From contig NZ_FMZZ01000001.1 of the NCBI RefSeq assembly GCF_900101685.1, forward strand, positions 744,001-808,000: a stretch of 64,000 nt of DNA, written 5' to 3'. The position numbers and the translations under genes are program-made. The notes beneath the pieces were generated by a model that was given only the letters and a program-made list of their open reading frames with translations, was not told the origin of the DNA and did not search any database. Shown here piece after piece: positions 21,504 through 32,063 of the stretch. This DNA is from Actinokineospora iranica. GTDB lineage: Bacteria; Actinomycetota; Actinomycetes; Mycobacteriales; Pseudonocardiaceae. Position 1 is the stretch's first letter. Each line of letters begins with the position of its first letter.

Positions 21504-23036
21504 GTGGATCTGGACCTGTTCGCGTTCATTCTGGCCCTGATCGGTGTCGCGATACCGATTTTCGCCTTTTTCTGGGAGTTCGTCCTCGTCCGCCGCAAGC
21601 GGCTCGGATACCGAATGCAGATGGACACCTCGGCGCTGGACGAGATCGGCACCGGGCACGCCGGAATCCTGGCGGCGATGACCCAGAAAGACGGCAAGCC
21701 GCTGACCGACCCGTCCTTCGTCCTGGTGCGCATCGAGAACGACGGCGTGACCGCCATCGATGAAAGCGACTACCAGGTCCTCGCGGATGTCAAGGCGGGC
21801 GTGCGCATCAGGTTTCCCGGCCGGAAAGTCGCCGGGATGGTCGTCACCGAACTCAGCGACCGCAAGCTGGGCAACAACTTCGGCAAGGAATCCGGGCTGG
21901 ACACCGGCCAGGAGACCAGCGACGCGGACGGGACGACCGGCATCATCGACCTGCCCAAGGTGCCGCTGAATCCCGGCGACCACTACAAGGTCCTGGCCAT
22001 TCTGGAGCGGGTGGGGAAACCCGGGGAGCCCCGGGTCGAGGTGGGCATCAAGGGCGGGGTCGCGAAGGAGACCGAATCGCGCACCGGGACGCCCCGCCGG
22101 GCATCGCTGCTGATGGTGTTCATGGCTGTGATCATCCTGGCGCTCGGCGGCGTCATCTGGTTCAGTCCCGGAACGCCGCTGGACTGCGCGACCGGGAAGC
22201 TGCGGCTCGTCGGGTCGACCGCGTTCGAACAGGTCATGCGGGAAGCCGCGAAGTCCTATGCGGACACCTGCGGGAGCGCCGAGTTCGACTTCGATTTCCA
22301 CGGCAGCACCGCCGGTCTGCAAAAGCTGGCCGAGGCCGGGGAAAACAGCGAGAAAACCCCGGAAATGGTGTCTTTCACCGATGGGGCCAAGGACGACACG
22401 CAGCCGATGCTGCTGCCCCGGCCGGTCGCCTTCCTACTGTTCACGATGGTCGCCAACAAAGAGGCCGGGGTCGCGGACCTCACCCTCGACCAGGTCCGGC
22501 GGCTTTACGCGGGACAGATCTCGAACTGGAAGGAGATCGGCGGCCGGGACGTGCCGGTCGTCCTGGTCAGCCGCAAACCAGGGTCCGGCACGCGCGGCAC
22601 TTTCCAGCGCCAAGTGCTCGACGGCAAGCGGGAACCGGCGACCAATTCCGACAACTGCCGCACCCAGGACAGCGGCGGCGAGCCCGGTGTCACCCGCTGC
22701 GAGCAGGACCGCACGGAGGATTTACTCGACATCGTGGCCGAGGTCCCCGGCGCCATCGGCTACGCCGAGTTCGGCGCGGCGTCCGGCCGGGCGAAAGACG
22801 TGACGGCGGTCCGGATGGCGGGCCAGGAGGCCGCCCTGAACGCGGCCGTCCACGGCGCGTACCCGTTCTGGGAGACCGAATACGCCTACACCTACGGCGA
22901 GCCCCCCGCGAACTCCCTGACCGCGAGCTTCCTGCGGTACCTGACCAACCAGGTGGGCAAGGACATCATCCGCTCACACGGCAACCGCCCCTGCGACGAG
23001 TTGCAGAACCCGGTGCTGTGCAGGCCCGCCACCTGA
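21504..23036 (+). CDS. Membrane protein with extracytoplasmic PstS-like substrate-binding domain
   Basis: About 510 aa from a GTG with GGGAG six bases upstream; longer starts reach into the promoter region. A first hydrophobic segment (FAFILALIGVAIPIFAFFW) is followed by a soluble domain of about 170 residues with a beta-sandwich look (TDPSFVLVRIENDGVTAI). A second membrane segment lies near 200-222 (LLMVFMAVIILALGGVIWF). Beyond it is a periplasmic-binding-like domain (LRLVGSTAFEQVM, FHGSTAGLQKL, QISNWKEIGG, SRKPGSGTRGTF) typical of PstS phosphate-binding proteins. No pst transport genes are nearby, so a sensing role is as likely as uptake. Confidence 0.8.
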   Translation: MDLDLFAFILALIGVAIPIFAFFWEFVLVRRKRLGYRMQMDTSALDEIGTGHAGILAAMTQKDGKPLTDPSFVLVRIENDGVTAIDESDYQVLADVKAGVRIRFPGRKVAGMVVTELSDRKLGNNFGKESGLDTGQETSDADGTTGIIDLPKVPLNPGDHYKVLAILERVGKPGEPRVEVGIKGGVAKETESRTGTPRRASLLMVFMAVIILALGGVIWFSPGTPLDCATGKLRLVGSTAFEQVMREAAKSYADTCGSAEFDFDFHGSTAGLQKLAEAGENSEKTPEMVSFTDGAKDDTQPMLLPRPVAFLLFTMVANKEAGVADLTLDQVRRLYAGQISNWKEIGGRDVPVVLVSRKPGSGTRGTFQRQVLDGKREPATNSDNCRTQDSGGEPGVTRCEQDRTEDLLDIVAEVPGAIGYAEFGAASGRAKDVTAVRMAGQEAALNAAVHGAYPFWETEYAYTYGEPPANSLTASFLRYLTNQVGKDIIRSHGNRPCDELQNPVLCRPAT

Positions 23037-23045
23037 GGTCTCCGC

Positions 23046-23079
23046 CAAGGCCGCGGCCTTGACTTCAAGTCGACTTGAA
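23046..23079. promoter_or_regulatory. Two adjacent 16-bp palindromes overlapping a -35 element
   Basis: CAAGGCCGCGGCCTTG (23046-23061) and TTCAAGTCGACTTGAA (23064-23079) are both perfect palindromes, separated by two bases. TTGACT (23059-23064) spans their border and could be a -35 hexamer. The second resembles operators of MerR/SoxR-type activators, which sit in long spacers. The methyltransferase start is 48 bases further on. Confidence 0.55.
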
Positions 23080-23126
23080 CTGGAACAGTGCGGTTGCCAC
23101 ATCCGAACCGCACGAGGGAGACCACC

Positions 23127-23990
23127 GTGGACACCGCACGCACGACCGTGGGGAGCGAGCCCGCCGACCAGACCGCGCTCTGGAACGGCGTCGCCGGGCA
23201 GGCCTGGGTCCAGGCCCAGGACCTGCTCGACCAGATGTTCACCCCGTTCGAGAACCTGCTGGTCGACGCCGTGCTCGCTCAGTCGCCCACCGCCGTCTTG
23301 GACATCGGCTGCGGCACCGGCGGGCTGACCACCGCGGTCGCGCGGGCGCTGGGCGCCCGGAGCCGCTGCGTCGGCGTGGACATCTCCGAGCCGATGATCG
23401 GCGCGGCGCGGGCGCGGGCGGACCGGGAGAACACGCGGGCCGCCTTCGTCCGAGCCGACGCGCAAACCCACGCCTTCCCGCCCGGGGACGCCGAAATGAT
23501 CATTTCCCGGTTCGGCGTGATGTTCTTCGATGATCCGGTCGAGGCGTTCGCGAACCTGCGCCGGGCCGCTGCGGACGGCGCCGGACTCCGGTTCATCGCC
23601 TGGCGCGGCGCCGGGGAGAACCCGTTCATGACGACCGCGGAGCGCGCCGCCGCGCCGCTGCTGCCGAACCTGCCCGCCCGGAACCCGGACGCGCCGGGCC
23701 AGTTCGCCTTCGCCGACGCCGACCGGGTGCGCGGCGTGCTCGCCGAGAGCGACTGGGCCGACATCGACATCGCGCCGCTCGACGTGGTCTGCGCGCTGCC
23801 CGAGCCGGACCTGGTCCGCTACCTGACCCTGCTCGGCCCGGTCGGGCGCGCGCTCCACGACGCCGACGAGCGCACCCGCGCCCTGGTGATCGACACGGCC
23901 CGCGCCGCGTTCGCGCCGTTCGCGCACGGGACCGAGGTCCGCTTCACCGCCGCCTGCTGGCTCGTCTCCGCGACCGCGTCGCCCGCGTGA
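23127..23990 (+). CDS. Class I SAM-dependent methyltransferase
   Basis: 287 aa from a GTG with GAGGGAG upstream. Motif I is VLDIGCGTGGLT (about residue 58), motif II is VGVDISEPMIGAARARA, and motif IV falls at ISRFGVMFFDDP. This is the UbiE/Methyltransf_25 type. The C-terminal part (SATASPA end) carries no extra domain. The substrate cannot be deduced. It stands alone, behind two palindromes, suggesting a dedicated regulator located elsewhere. Confidence 0.87.
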   Translation: MDTARTTVGSEPADQTALWNGVAGQAWVQAQDLLDQMFTPFENLLVDAVLAQSPTAVLDIGCGTGGLTTAVARALGARSRCVGVDISEPMIGAARARADRENTRAAFVRADAQTHAFPPGDAEMIISRFGVMFFDDPVEAFANLRRAAADGAGLRFIAWRGAGENPFMTTAERAAAPLLPNLPARNPDAPGQFAFADADRVRGVLAESDWADIDIAPLDVVCALPEPDLVRYLTLLGPVGRALHDADERTRALVIDTARAAFAPFAHGTEVRFTAACWLVSATASPA

Positions 23991-24065
23991 AGAAGACGGA
24001 CACCGAGCGACCCGGAGATGGCGGACTGGTGTCCGATAGCCGCGTGACGGGACGCGGCCGCCGGG

Positions 24066-24602
24066 TCAGAAGTCCGCGTTGACGCAGGCCAGGCGGGGAC
24101 CGGCGACGCCTGCCTGGCCGGGCTCGGTGTGGGTGTGGTCACGGTGGATGACCAGCGAGCCCGCCGGGCGGTCGCCGAAGCGCCACCGCACCTTCGCCGT
24201 GGCGACCGCCTGGCCGTGCGGGCCGGTGACGAAGTCGAGCCAGACCTCGTTCTCCGGGTTGGCGTACGCGGGGTCCACCGACGGCGTGACCGGGTCGGGC
24301 TTGTTCTGGAAGTGCGGGCCCGCGTCGGCCGGGTCCGGGCCGCAGGGTTTGGTGTGGACGTGCGCGCCGTAGTGCCGGTTGGGCAGCAGGCCGTGCACGA
24401 TCAGCAGCACGACAGTCGTCTTGCCGGTGGTGAACGGGATCACGGCGGCGCGCGAGCCGACCGGAACCATGTTCGGGTCGTAGGTGACCGCGTCGGCGCC
24501 CGCCCGGTAAAGCTCGAACGCGCCCGACCCCGACGCCGAGGCGGGCGTGGTGGAAGCGGCCAGCAGGCACAGCGCCGCGGCCGCCGTCAGCAGTGATCGC
24601 AT
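24066..24602 (-). CDS. Secreted Cu/Zn superoxide dismutase-like protein
   Basis: 178 aa from the ATG at 24602, which starts a signal peptide (MRSLLTAAAALCLLAASTTPASAS). The mature part has the SodC-like pattern HYGAHVHTKPCG, AGPHFQNKPDP, LDFVTGPHGQAV and IHRDHTHTEPGQAG with RLACVNADF at the end. His residues in HVH and PHF correspond to metal ligands, and the two cysteines to the conserved disulfide. The catalytic Arg region (GpRlACG in true SodC) reads GPRLACVN, so enzyme activity is uncertain. Monocistronic. Confidence 0.8.
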   Translation of the reverse strand: MRSLLTAAAALCLLAASTTPASASGSGAFELYRAGADAVTYDPNMVPVGSRAAVIPFTTGKTTVVLLIVHGLLPNRHYGAHVHTKPCGPDPADAGPHFQNKPDPVTPSVDPAYANPENEVWLDFVTGPHGQAVATAKVRWRFGDRPAGSLVIHRDHTHTEPGQAGVAGPRLACVNADF

Positions 24603-24693
24603 ACACCGATCCTGGCACTGCCTGCCAAGCCCGCGGTCACCGCCCACCTGAAATCACATCATGGGGTGACAAAGATTAACGGGAGAAGAACCG

Positions 24694-25170
24694 TCATTCG
24701 GTGTGGCGGCTCTCCGGGATCACGATGATCGGGCGCTCGCGCCGCGGCTCGTGGTCCACCGCGGAAGGGTCCACCACCACCGAGTCGACAATGATCGTCT
24801 CCCGCCTGCCGTCTGCCACCGCGCGCTCGGCCCGGCGGACCACCCATCGGCGGACCAGCGCCCTGGTCGGCGGCAGGAGCAGCAGCAGGGCCAGCGCGTC
24901 GCTGATGAAGCCGGGGACGACGACCAGCACGCCCGCCGCGGCGATGAGCATCCCGTCGACCAGCTCGCGCTGCGGGGCGCGGCGGGCGAAGAGAGACTGT
25001 TGCAGGGCGGCGAGCGTCCTGGCGCCCTCGCGGCGCAGCAGGGCCGTGCCCAACAGGGTGGCCGCGACGAGCAGAGCGATGGTGGGGAGGACTCCGATGA
25101 GGTCGCCGACCGTCACCAGCACGGTGATCTCGGCGACCATCGCCAGCAGCAGGATCAGCAGGACGGGCAC
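24694..25170 (-). CDS. fxsA: FxsA family membrane protein
   Basis: 158 aa. The GTG at 25170 has GAGGAG about 8 bases upstream; an ATG at 25215 is possible but has no ribosome site. The protein opens VPVLLILLLAMVAEITVLVTVGDLIG, then TIALLVAATLLGTALLRREGA and VVVPGFISDALALLLLLPPTR, the three FxsA membrane segments with the GF.SD turn. The C-terminal 40 residues are charged. FxsA in E. coli alleviates F-plasmid exclusion of phage T7; the normal role is unknown. Divergent from gltB. Confidence 0.85.
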   Translation of the reverse strand: MPVLLILLLAMVAEITVLVTVGDLIGVLPTIALLVAATLLGTALLRREGARTLAALQQSLFARRAPQRELVDGMLIAAAGVLVVVPGFISDALALLLLLPPTRALVRRWVVRRAERAVADGRRETIIVDSVVVDPSAVDHEPRRERPIIVIPESRHTE

Positions 25171-25206
25171 GGCGGGCGCTCCTCGCGGGATGTGATTCGA
25201 TGGCAC

Positions 25207-25227
25207 CGGGTTCAACGAACGAACCCG
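25207..25227. promoter_or_regulatory. Inverted repeat in the fxsA-gltB divergent region
   Basis: CGGGTTC (25207-25213) pairs with GAACCCG (25221-25227) across a 7-base spacer, 37 bases upstream of the fxsA start. It may be an operator for one of the two divergent genes. The 476-bp gap to gltB holds this, a TATAAT at 25267 and no further gene. Confidence 0.35.
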
Positions 25228-25266
25228 CGGAAACGATCCCGAAGCCCTGTTCCCCCAGGTCAGGGG

Positions 25267-25272
25267 TATAAT
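25267..25272 (+). promoter_or_regulatory. Candidate -10 element (TATAAT) upstream of gltB
   Basis: A perfect TATAAT, rare in this GC-rich sequence, on the gltB strand. The region 17 bases upstream (GCCCTG) is a poor -35. If used, the gltB leader would be about 370 bases. I saw no clear GlnR box. Confidence 0.35.
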
Positions 25273-25646
25273 CAGCTGGATAGCGACGCCGTCAAGACCA
25301 CGTGGCCTTCACCACGGGCCTCGCTTGGCGTATCCCGGATACGTCGATTTCACACTATTGTCATGAGAACCCCCCGGATGACCCCGGGGATTACCCACGC
25401 GCGGTGATCGCTGCTCCACACCGGAGACCCACTCGATCGCCGCGATCGGCTGCACATCCGCCAGTGTGTGTGCCGCCACTCCGCACGATGAGGTGCGCTC
25501 CACCGCCCGAGCCCGGGCGAACTTGTCGCCGCACGTATGACGCGACACCGGGCCGAGTGGACGGTGAAGGTGCCCCCTGCGGCCTTTCCCCGCCTGCTTT
25601 GACCACGCGCCCGTGTGCGCTCCAGATCATGGGAGGGCCGCTAGCT

Positions 25647-28600
25647 GTGACGACCCGCCAAGACCACCTCCAGGGTGGTCTTTACGACGAGAACTACGAG
25701 CACGACGCCTGCGGGGTGGCCTTTGTCGCCGACCTCGCCGGTCGCAGAGACCATGGCATCGTCGCCAAAGCTCTCGTCGCCCTGCGCAATCTGGAGCATC
25801 GGGGCGCCAGAGGAGCCGAGCCGGACACCGGCGACGGCGCGGGCATCCTGATCCAGGTTCCGGACGCCTTCTACCGCGAGGTGGTCGAGTTCGACCTGCC
25901 CGCGGCGGGCGCGTACGCGGTCGGCACGGCGTTCCTGCCGGTCGACGATGCCGCGCGCGCCGAGGCGATCGCGGTCACCGAGCGGGTGGCCGCCGAGGAA
26001 GGCGCGGTCGTCCTTGGCTGGCGCGAGCTTCCGGTGAACCGCGAGCACGCTGGCGCGACGGCCGCCTCGGTCATGCCGCATTTCGCCCAGCTGTTCCTGG
26101 CGGCGGCGGACGGCGTGTCCGGTTTGGCGTTGGAGCGCCTGGCGTTCTGCGTCCGCAAGCGCGCCGAGCACGACGCGGTCGAGCACGGACTGTACTTCGC
26201 CAGTCTCTCTTCGCGCACGATCGTCTACAAGGGAATGCTCACCGAGCCCCAGGTCGAGGCGTTCTTCCCCGACCTGTCCGACGAGCGGGTCACCAGCTCG
26301 ATCGGCCTGGTGCACTCCCGGTTCTCCACCAACACGTTCCCGGCGTGGCCGCTGGCGCACCCGTACCGCTATGTCGCGCACAATGGCGAGATCAACACCC
26401 TGCGTGGCAACCGGAACTGGATGGACGCGCGGGAGGCCGCCCTCGCCAGCGACCTGATTCCCGGCGACCTCAAGCGGGTCTTCCCGGTCGTCACCCGGGG
26501 CGCGAGCGACTCGGCGTCCTTCGACGAGGTGCTGGAACTGCTGCACCTGTCCGGGCGCAGCCTGCCGCACGCGATCCTGATGATGATCCCGGAGGCGTGG
26601 GAGAACCACGCCGAGATGGACCCCGCGCGCCGCGCGTTCTACGAGTTCCACTCGACGCTGATGGAGCCGTGGGACGGGCCCGCGCTGGTCTCGTTCACCG
26701 ACGGCACGCAGATCGGCGCCGTGCTCGACCGCAACGGTCTGCGCCCGGCCCGTTACTGGGTGACCGAGGACGGCCTGGTCGTGCTCGCCAGCGAGGTCGG
26801 CGTGCTCGACATCGACCCGACCACGATCGTCCGGAAGGGACGGTTGGAGCCGGGCAAGATGTTCTTGGTCGACACCGCCGAGGGGCGGATCATCGACGAC
26901 GAGGAGATCAAGGGCGCGCTGGCGGCCGAGCACCCGTACGCCGAGTGGGTCGCCGGGGGCTTGGTGCCGCTGGAGACCCTGCCCGAGCGGGAGCGCGAGG
27001 TGCCGACGCACGCCTCGCTGGTGCACCGGCAGCAGGCTTTCGGCTACACCGAGGAAGAGCTGTCGGTCCTGTTGGAACCGATGGCCCGCACCGGGGCCGA
27101 GCCGATCGGCTCGATGGGCAACGACGCCCCGCTCGCGCCGCTGTCGACCCGCCAGCGGCCGGTGTTCGACTACTTCAGCCAGCTCTTCGCCCAGGTGACC
27201 AACCCGCCGCTGGACGCGATCCGCGAGGAGCTGGTGACCTCGCTGGGCACCTACCTCGGCGCGGCGCCGAACCTGCTCGCCCCGAGCGCGGAGTCCTGTC
27301 GCCGGATCGCCCTGCAGTTCCCGGTGCTCGACAACGACGAGCTCGCCAAGATCGTGCACGCCAACGACGACGGCGACCTGCCCGAGTTCCAGTCGGTCAC
27401 GATCCACGGCCTCTACGACGTGCGCGGCGGCGGCGACGCGCTGCGCGAGCAGCTCGACGAGATCCGCGCCGAGGTGTCCTGGGCGATCAAGCACGGCGCC
27501 CGGGTGGTCGTGCTGTCCGACCGCGGCGTGAGCGAGAACCAGGCGCCCATCCCGTCGCTGCTGCTCGTCGGCGCGGTGCACCAGCACCTGGTCCGGGAGA
27601 AGACCCGCAGCCAGGTCAGCCTGATCGCCGAGTCCGGCGACGCCCGCGAGGTCCACCACGTGGCGCTGCTGATCGGCTACGGCGCGTCCGCGGTGAACCC
27701 GTACCTGGCGATGGCCACGGTCGAGGACATGGCCGAGCGCGGCCTGATCAAGGGCGCGGACGCGCACACCGCGACCCGCAACCTGATCAAGGCGCTGGGC
27801 AAGGGCGTGCGCAAGACCATGTCCAAGATGGGCGTGTCCACAGTGGCCTCCTACCACGGCGCGCAGATCTTCGAGGCGCTCGGCCTCGGCCCCGAGGTCA
27901 TCGACGCGTGCTTCACCGGCACCACTTCGCGGCTGGGCGGCGTCGGTTTCGACGTGCTGGCCGAGGAAGTGCGCCAGCGGCACAGCACGGCGTTCCCGCC
28001 GGACGGGGTCCGCGCGAACCACCGCGAACTCGGCGTCGGCGGCGACTACCAGTGGCGCCGCGAGGGCGAGCCGCACCTGTTCAACCCGCAGACCGTGTTC
28101 AAGCTCCAGCACTCCACCCGGTCGGGGAAGTACGAGATCTTCAAGGAGTACACCCGCGCGGTCGACGACCAGTCGGCGTCGCTGAAGACGCTGCGCGGCC
28201 TGTTCGCCTTCAAGGAGGGCGTGCGCCCGCCGGTCCCGATCGACGAGGTGGAGCCGGTTTCCGAGATCGTCAAGCGGTTCGGCACCGGCGCGATCTCCTA
28301 CGGCTCGATCTCCCAGGAGATGCACGAGACCCTGGCGATCGCGATGAACCGGCTGGGCGCGAAGTCCAACACCGGCGAGGGCGGCGAGGACCCGGACCGG
28401 CTCTACGACCCGGCGCGCCGCTCGGCGATCAAGCAGGTCGCGAGTGGACGGTTCGGCGTGACGAGCGAGTACCTGGTCAACGCCGACGACATCCAGATCA
28501 AGATGGCCCAGGGCGCCAAGCCCGGCGAGGGCGGTCAGCTGCCGGGCACGAAGGTGTACCCGTGGATCGCCAAGACCCGGCACTCGACGCCGGGTGTCGG

Positions 28601-30185
28601 CCTGATCTCGCCGCCGCCGCACCACGACATCTACTCGATCGAGGACCTGGCGCAGCTCATCCACGACCTCAAGAACGCCAACCCGGCGGCCCGCATCCAC
28701 GTGAAGCTGGTCTCCGAGGTCGGTGTCGGCACGGTCGCGGCCGGGGTGTCCAAGGCGCACGCCGACGTGGTGCTGATCTCCGGGCACGACGGCGGCACCG
28801 GGGCCTCCCCGCTGTCGTCGATCAAGCACGCGGGCGGGCCGTGGGAGCTGGGGCTGGCCGAGACGCAGCAGACGCTGCTGGCCAACCGGCTGCGCGACCG
28901 GATCGTGGTGCAGACCGACGGCCAGCTCAAGACCGGCCGGGACGTCGTCGTGGCCGCGCTGCTCGGCGCGGAGGAGTTCGGCTTCGCCACCGCGCCGCTG
29001 GTGGTGTCCGGCTGCGTGATGATGCGCGTGTGCCACCTGGACACCTGCCCGGTGGGCGTGGCGACGCAGAACCCGGTGCTGCGGGCGAAGTTCAGCGGCA
29101 AGGCCGAGTACGTCGTCAACTTCTTCGAGTTCATCGCCCAGGAGGTGCGGGAGTACCTGGCCGCGCTGGGCTTCCGCTCGATCGAGGAGGCCGTCGGCCA
29201 CGCCGAGCTGCTCGACACCCGCGCCGCGGTCGACCACTGGAAGGCGTCCGGGCTGAACCTCTCGCCGATCTTCCACGTGCCCGCGCTCGGGCCGCGCGCG
29301 ACGCGGCACCACAGCGTGGCCCAGGACCACGGGCTGGAGAAGGCGCTGGACAACACGCTGATCCAGCTCGCGGAGGGCGCGCTGAACTCCGGCGACAAGG
29401 TGCGCCTGGAACTGCCGGTGCGCAACGTCAACCGGACCGTGGGCACCATGCTCGGCTCGGAGCTGACCAAGCGCTGGGGCGGCGAGGGCCTGCCGGACGA
29501 CACGATCGACGTGACCTTCACCGGCACGGCGGGCCAGTCGTTCGGGGCGTTCCTGCCGCGCGGCATCACACTGCGGCTGGTCGGTGACGGCAACGACTAC
29601 GTCGGCAAGGGCCTGTCCGGCGGGCGGATCGTCGTGCGGCCGCACGCGGGGGCGCAGTTCGCCGCCGAGCAGCACGTGATCGCGGGCAACGTCATCGCCT
29701 ACGGCGCGACCAGCGGCGAGGTGTTCCTGCGCGGCAAGGTCGGCGAGCGGTTCTGCGTGCGCAACTCCGGCGCGCTGGCCGTCGTCGAGGGCGTGGGCGA
29801 CCACGGCTGCGAGTACATGACCGGCGGCCGGGTGGTCGTGCTCGGCCCGACCGGGCGCAACTTCGCCGCGGGCATGTCCGGCGGCGTGGCCTACGTGCTC
29901 GACCTGGCGCAGGCCAGGGTGAACCCCGAGATGGTCGACCTCGACCCGCTCGACAGTGACACCACAGCCGACGACGCCGATTTCCTGCGGGAGACCGTGG
30001 CCAAGCACGCCGCGGAGACCGACTCCATGGTGGCGCGGTCGCTGCTGGCCGACTGGGACAACCAGGTCAGCCGGTTCACCAAGGTCATGCCCAAGGACTA
30101 CAAGCGGGTGCTGGCCGCGCGGGCCGCGGCCGAGCGCGACGGCCGCGACATCGACCAGGCGATCATGGAGGCCGCACATGGCTGA
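25647..30185 (+). CDS. gltB: Glutamate synthase (NADPH) large subunit
   Basis: 1512 aa from the GTG at 25647 with GGAGGG about 10 bases upstream. The class II glutaminase starts after a short propeptide at Cys22 in [13 protein letters not shown]; removal of the first 21 residues would expose the catalytic Cys. The FMN-binding synthase domain holds GEGGEDPDR and [29 protein letters not shown]-type stretches, and the 3Fe-4S cysteines appear in [22 protein letters not shown]. The C-terminal GXGXG beta-helix ([31 protein letters not shown]) completes it. It makes two glutamate from glutamine and 2-oxoglutarate, with GltD as electron donor. It overlaps gltD by 8 bases. Confidence 0.97.
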   Translation: MTTRQDHLQGGLYDENYEHDACGVAFVADLAGRRDHGIVAKALVALRNLEHRGARGAEPDTGDGAGILIQVPDAFYREVVEFDLPAAGAYAVGTAFLPVDDAARAEAIAVTERVAAEEGAVVLGWRELPVNREHAGATAASVMPHFAQLFLAAADGVSGLALERLAFCVRKRAEHDAVEHGLYFASLSSRTIVYKGMLTEPQVEAFFPDLSDERVTSSIGLVHSRFSTNTFPAWPLAHPYRYVAHNGEINTLRGNRNWMDAREAALASDLIPGDLKRVFPVVTRGASDSASFDEVLELLHLSGRSLPHAILMMIPEAWENHAEMDPARRAFYEFHSTLMEPWDGPALVSFTDGTQIGAVLDRNGLRPARYWVTEDGLVVLASEVGVLDIDPTTIVRKGRLEPGKMFLVDTAEGRIIDDEEIKGALAAEHPYAEWVAGGLVPLETLPEREREVPTHASLVHRQQAFGYTEEELSVLLEPMARTGAEPIGSMGNDAPLAPLSTRQRPVFDYFSQLFAQVTNPPLDAIREELVTSLGTYLGAAPNLLAPSAESCRRIALQFPVLDNDELAKIVHANDDGDLPEFQSVTIHGLYDVRGGGDALREQLDEIRAEVSWAIKHGARVVVLSDRGVSENQAPIPSLLLVGAVHQHLVREKTRSQVSLIAESGDAREVHHVALLIGYGASAVNPYLAMATVEDMAERGLIKGADAHTATRNLIKALGKGVRKTMSKMGVSTVASYHGAQIFEALGLGPEVIDACFTGTTSRLGGVGFDVLAEEVRQRHSTAFPPDGVRANHRELGVGGDYQWRREGEPHLFNPQTVFKLQHSTRSGKYEIFKEYTRAVDDQSASLKTLRGLFAFKEGVRPPVPIDEVEPVSEIVKRFGTGAISYGSISQEMHETLAIAMNRLGAKSNTGEGGEDPDRLYDPARRSAIKQVASGRFGVTSEYLVNADDIQIKMAQGAKPGEGGQLPGTKVYPWIAKTRHSTPGVGLISPPPHHDIYSIEDLAQLIHDLKNANPAARIHVKLVSEVGVGTVAAGVSKAHADVVLISGHDGGTGASPLSSIKHAGGPWELGLAETQQTLLANRLRDRIVVQTDGQLKTGRDVVVAALLGAEEFGFATAPLVVSGCVMMRVCHLDTCPVGVATQNPVLRAKFSGKAEYVVNFFEFIAQEVREYLAALGFRSIEEAVGHAELLDTRAAVDHWKASGLNLSPIFHVPALGPRATRHHSVAQDHGLEKALDNTLIQLAEGALNSGDKVRLELPVRNVNRTVGTMLGSELTKRWGGEGLPDDTIDVTFTGTAGQSFGAFLPRGITLRLVGDGNDYVGKGLSGGRIVVRPHAGAQFAAEQHVIAGNVIAYGATSGEVFLRGKVGERFCVRNSGALAVVEGVGDHGCEYMTGGRVVVLGPTGRNFAAGMSGGVAYVLDLAQARVNPEMVDLDPLDSDTTADDADFLRETVAKHAAETDSMVARSLLADWDNQVSRFTKVMPKDYKRVLAARAAAERDGRDIDQAIMEAAHG

Positions 30186-31644
30186 CCCCAAGGGCTTTCT
30201 GACCACCCCGCGCGAGACCCCGAAGACGCGCCCGGTCTTCCTGCGGCTCAAGGACTGGCGCGAGGTCTACGAGGAGAACAGCACCGCCGAGTTCACCTCG
30301 GGCAAGGGCAGCTCCCAGGCCGGGCGCTGCATGGACTGCGGCATCCCGTTCTGCCACCAGGGCTGCCCGCTGGGCAACCTGATCCCGGAGTGGAACACCC
30401 TGGTCTGGCGGGACGACTGGCAGCGGGCGAGCGAGCGGCTGCACGCGACCAACAACTTCCCGGAGTTCACCGGGACGCTGTGCCCCGCCCCGTGCGAGGC
30501 CGCGTGCGTGCTGGGCATCAACGACGACCCGGTGACCATCAAGCGGGTCGAGATCTCGATCATCGACCGGGCCTTCGCCGAGGGCTGGGTGACCCCGCAG
30601 CCGCCGACGACGCGCACCGGCAAGAAGGTCGCCGTCGTCGGGTCGGGCCCCGCTGGGCTGGCCGCGGCGCAGCAGCTGACCCGCGCGGGCCACGACGTGG
30701 TGGTGCTGGAGCGGGCCGACGCCATCGGCGGGCTGCTGCGCTACGGCATCCCCGAGTTCAAGATGGAGAAGTCGCGCCTGGACCGGCGGCTGGAGCAGAT
30801 GCGGGCCGAGGGCACCGAGTTCCGGGTCAACGTGAACGTCGGCGTGGACGTCACCGCCGAGCAGCTGCGCGCGGAGTACGACGCGGTCGTGCTCGCGGGC
30901 GGCGCCACCGCGTGGCGCGACCTGCCGATCCCCGGCCGGGAGCTGCGCGGCGTCTACCAGGCCATGGAGTACCTGCCGCTGGCGAACAAGGTGGCCGCGG
31001 GCGAGCTGGACCGCTCCCCCATCCACGCCGAGGGCAAGCACGTCGTGGTGATCGGCGGCGGCGACACCGGGGCCGACTGCGTGGGCACCGCCCACCGGCA
31101 GGGCGCGGCGTCGGTGACCCAGCTGGAGATCATGCCCCGGCCGCCGGAGACCCGCTCCACGGCCAACCCGTGGCCGACATACCCGATGCTCTACCGGGTG
31201 TCCTCCGCGCACGAGGAAGGCGGCGAGCGGGTCTACTCGGTCTCCACCACCGAGTTCCTCGGCGACGACGACGGCAACGTCCGCGCGCTGCGGCTGACCG
31301 AGGTCGTCATGGAGAACGGCCGGTTCGCACCCGTCGAGGGCTCCGCCAGGGACATCCCGGCGGACCTGGTCACCCTGGCGATGGGCTTCGTCGGCCCGGA
31401 GAAGGGCGCGCTGCTGACCGACCTCGGCGTCGACCTCGACGAGCGCGGCAACGTCGCCCGCGGCCGGGACTTCCAGACCTCGGTCGACGGCGTGTTCACC
31501 GCGGGCGACATGGGCCGCGGCCAGTCGCTGATCGTGTGGGCCATCGCCGAGGGCCGCTCCGCCGCCGCGGGCGTGGACGCCTACCTGACCGAACGCGCGG
31601 TGCTGCCGCGCCCGATCGAGCCGACGGACCGCCCGCTGGTCTAA
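30178..31644 (+). CDS. gltD: Glutamate synthase small subunit
   Basis: 488 aa. The N-terminal domain carries the two 4Fe-4S cysteine sets ([19 protein letters not shown] and [15 protein letters not shown]). An FAD-binding [13 protein letters not shown] and an NADPH-binding [16 protein letters not shown] follow, and the C-terminus ends in the usual [18 protein letters not shown]. It oxidises NADPH and passes electrons to GltB. It begins inside the end of gltB and is closed by a strong terminator. Confidence 0.96.
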   Translation: MADPKGFLTTPRETPKTRPVFLRLKDWREVYEENSTAEFTSGKGSSQAGRCMDCGIPFCHQGCPLGNLIPEWNTLVWRDDWQRASERLHATNNFPEFTGTLCPAPCEAACVLGINDDPVTIKRVEISIIDRAFAEGWVTPQPPTTRTGKKVAVVGSGPAGLAAAQQLTRAGHDVVVLERADAIGGLLRYGIPEFKMEKSRLDRRLEQMRAEGTEFRVNVNVGVDVTAEQLRAEYDAVVLAGGATAWRDLPIPGRELRGVYQAMEYLPLANKVAAGELDRSPIHAEGKHVVVIGGGDTGADCVGTAHRQGAASVTQLEIMPRPPETRSTANPWPTYPMLYRVSSAHEEGGERVYSVSTTEFLGDDDGNVRALRLTEVVMENGRFAPVEGSARDIPADLVTLAMGFVGPEKGALLTDLGVDLDERGNVARGRDFQTSVDGVFTAGDMGRGQSLIVWAIAEGRSAAAGVDAYLTERAVLPRPIEPTDRPLV

Positions 31645-31660
31645 AGGCTCGCCCTAGTCA

Positions 31661-31698
31661 ACGGCTCGCAGGCAACGACGCCTGCGAGCCGTTCCTTT
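31661..31698 (+). terminator. Terminator of gltBD
   Basis: Perfect 13-bp stem ACGGCTCGCAGGC (31661-31673) with GCCTGCGAGCCGT (31680-31692), six-base loop AACGAC, followed by TCCTTTT. A canonical intrinsic terminator 16 bases after the gltD stop. Confidence 0.92.
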
Positions 31699-31866
31699 TA
31701 CCAGGGGGTCGGCAAGACCATCACGAGCAAGGCGAGGCTGACCACCAGCGAGAACCTGCTCACGATTCGCATATCGGCGAACCTACGCCCGCGCGCAGGT
31801 CGCGGACAGGTCTCACCGGGTCTGAATCGTTGCCCCCGCCACGCAAAAGTGAGCAGAATCGACGGC

Positions 31867-32034
31867 ATGGCGGAAAACTTCACCGACGACGAGTTCGCGT
31901 TCCTGCGGTACGCCCGGTTCGGGGAGCTGCCGCAGCGGGTGCTGCCCGACGACCTGGTCCCGCTGCGCGAGACCGAAGCCGCCCCCGACTACGCCGACCT
32001 GGCGTACGACGCCAAGGAGCGCGCCGAGGGCTGA
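31867..32034 (+). CDS. Small conserved actinobacterial protein
   Basis: 55 aa: MAENFTDDEFAFLRYARFGE, then LPQRVLPDDLVPLRETE and a polar end. I recall this short acidic protein as widespread in actinobacteria with no assigned function. The ATG at 31867 gives the conserved beginning; a GTG at 31849 would add six residues. The ribosome site is weak. It stands alone between the gltBD terminator and a convergent secreted protein. Confidence 0.68.
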   Translation: MAENFTDDEFAFLRYARFGELPQRVLPDDLVPLRETEAAPDYADLAYDAKERAEG

Positions 32035-32063
32035 CTCCGGCCTGGCTCATTCCCCGGCCGGGA

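Noticed and set aside
23997-24035. Hairpin CGGACACC...GGTGTCCG after the methyltransferase as terminator
   Set aside because: 8-bp stem with a 23-base loop and no further support; too weak to call.
25641-30251. 1536-codon open frame opposite gltB
   Set aside because: Shadow of gltB codon bias; its product is a low-complexity Arg/His/Val-rich chain with no domain.
31698-31772. 24-residue hydrophobic peptide MRIVSRFSLVVSLALLVMVL... on the minus strand
   Set aside because: It resembles a tiny membrane protein but has no ribosome site and overlaps the tail of the gltD terminator. Not supported.
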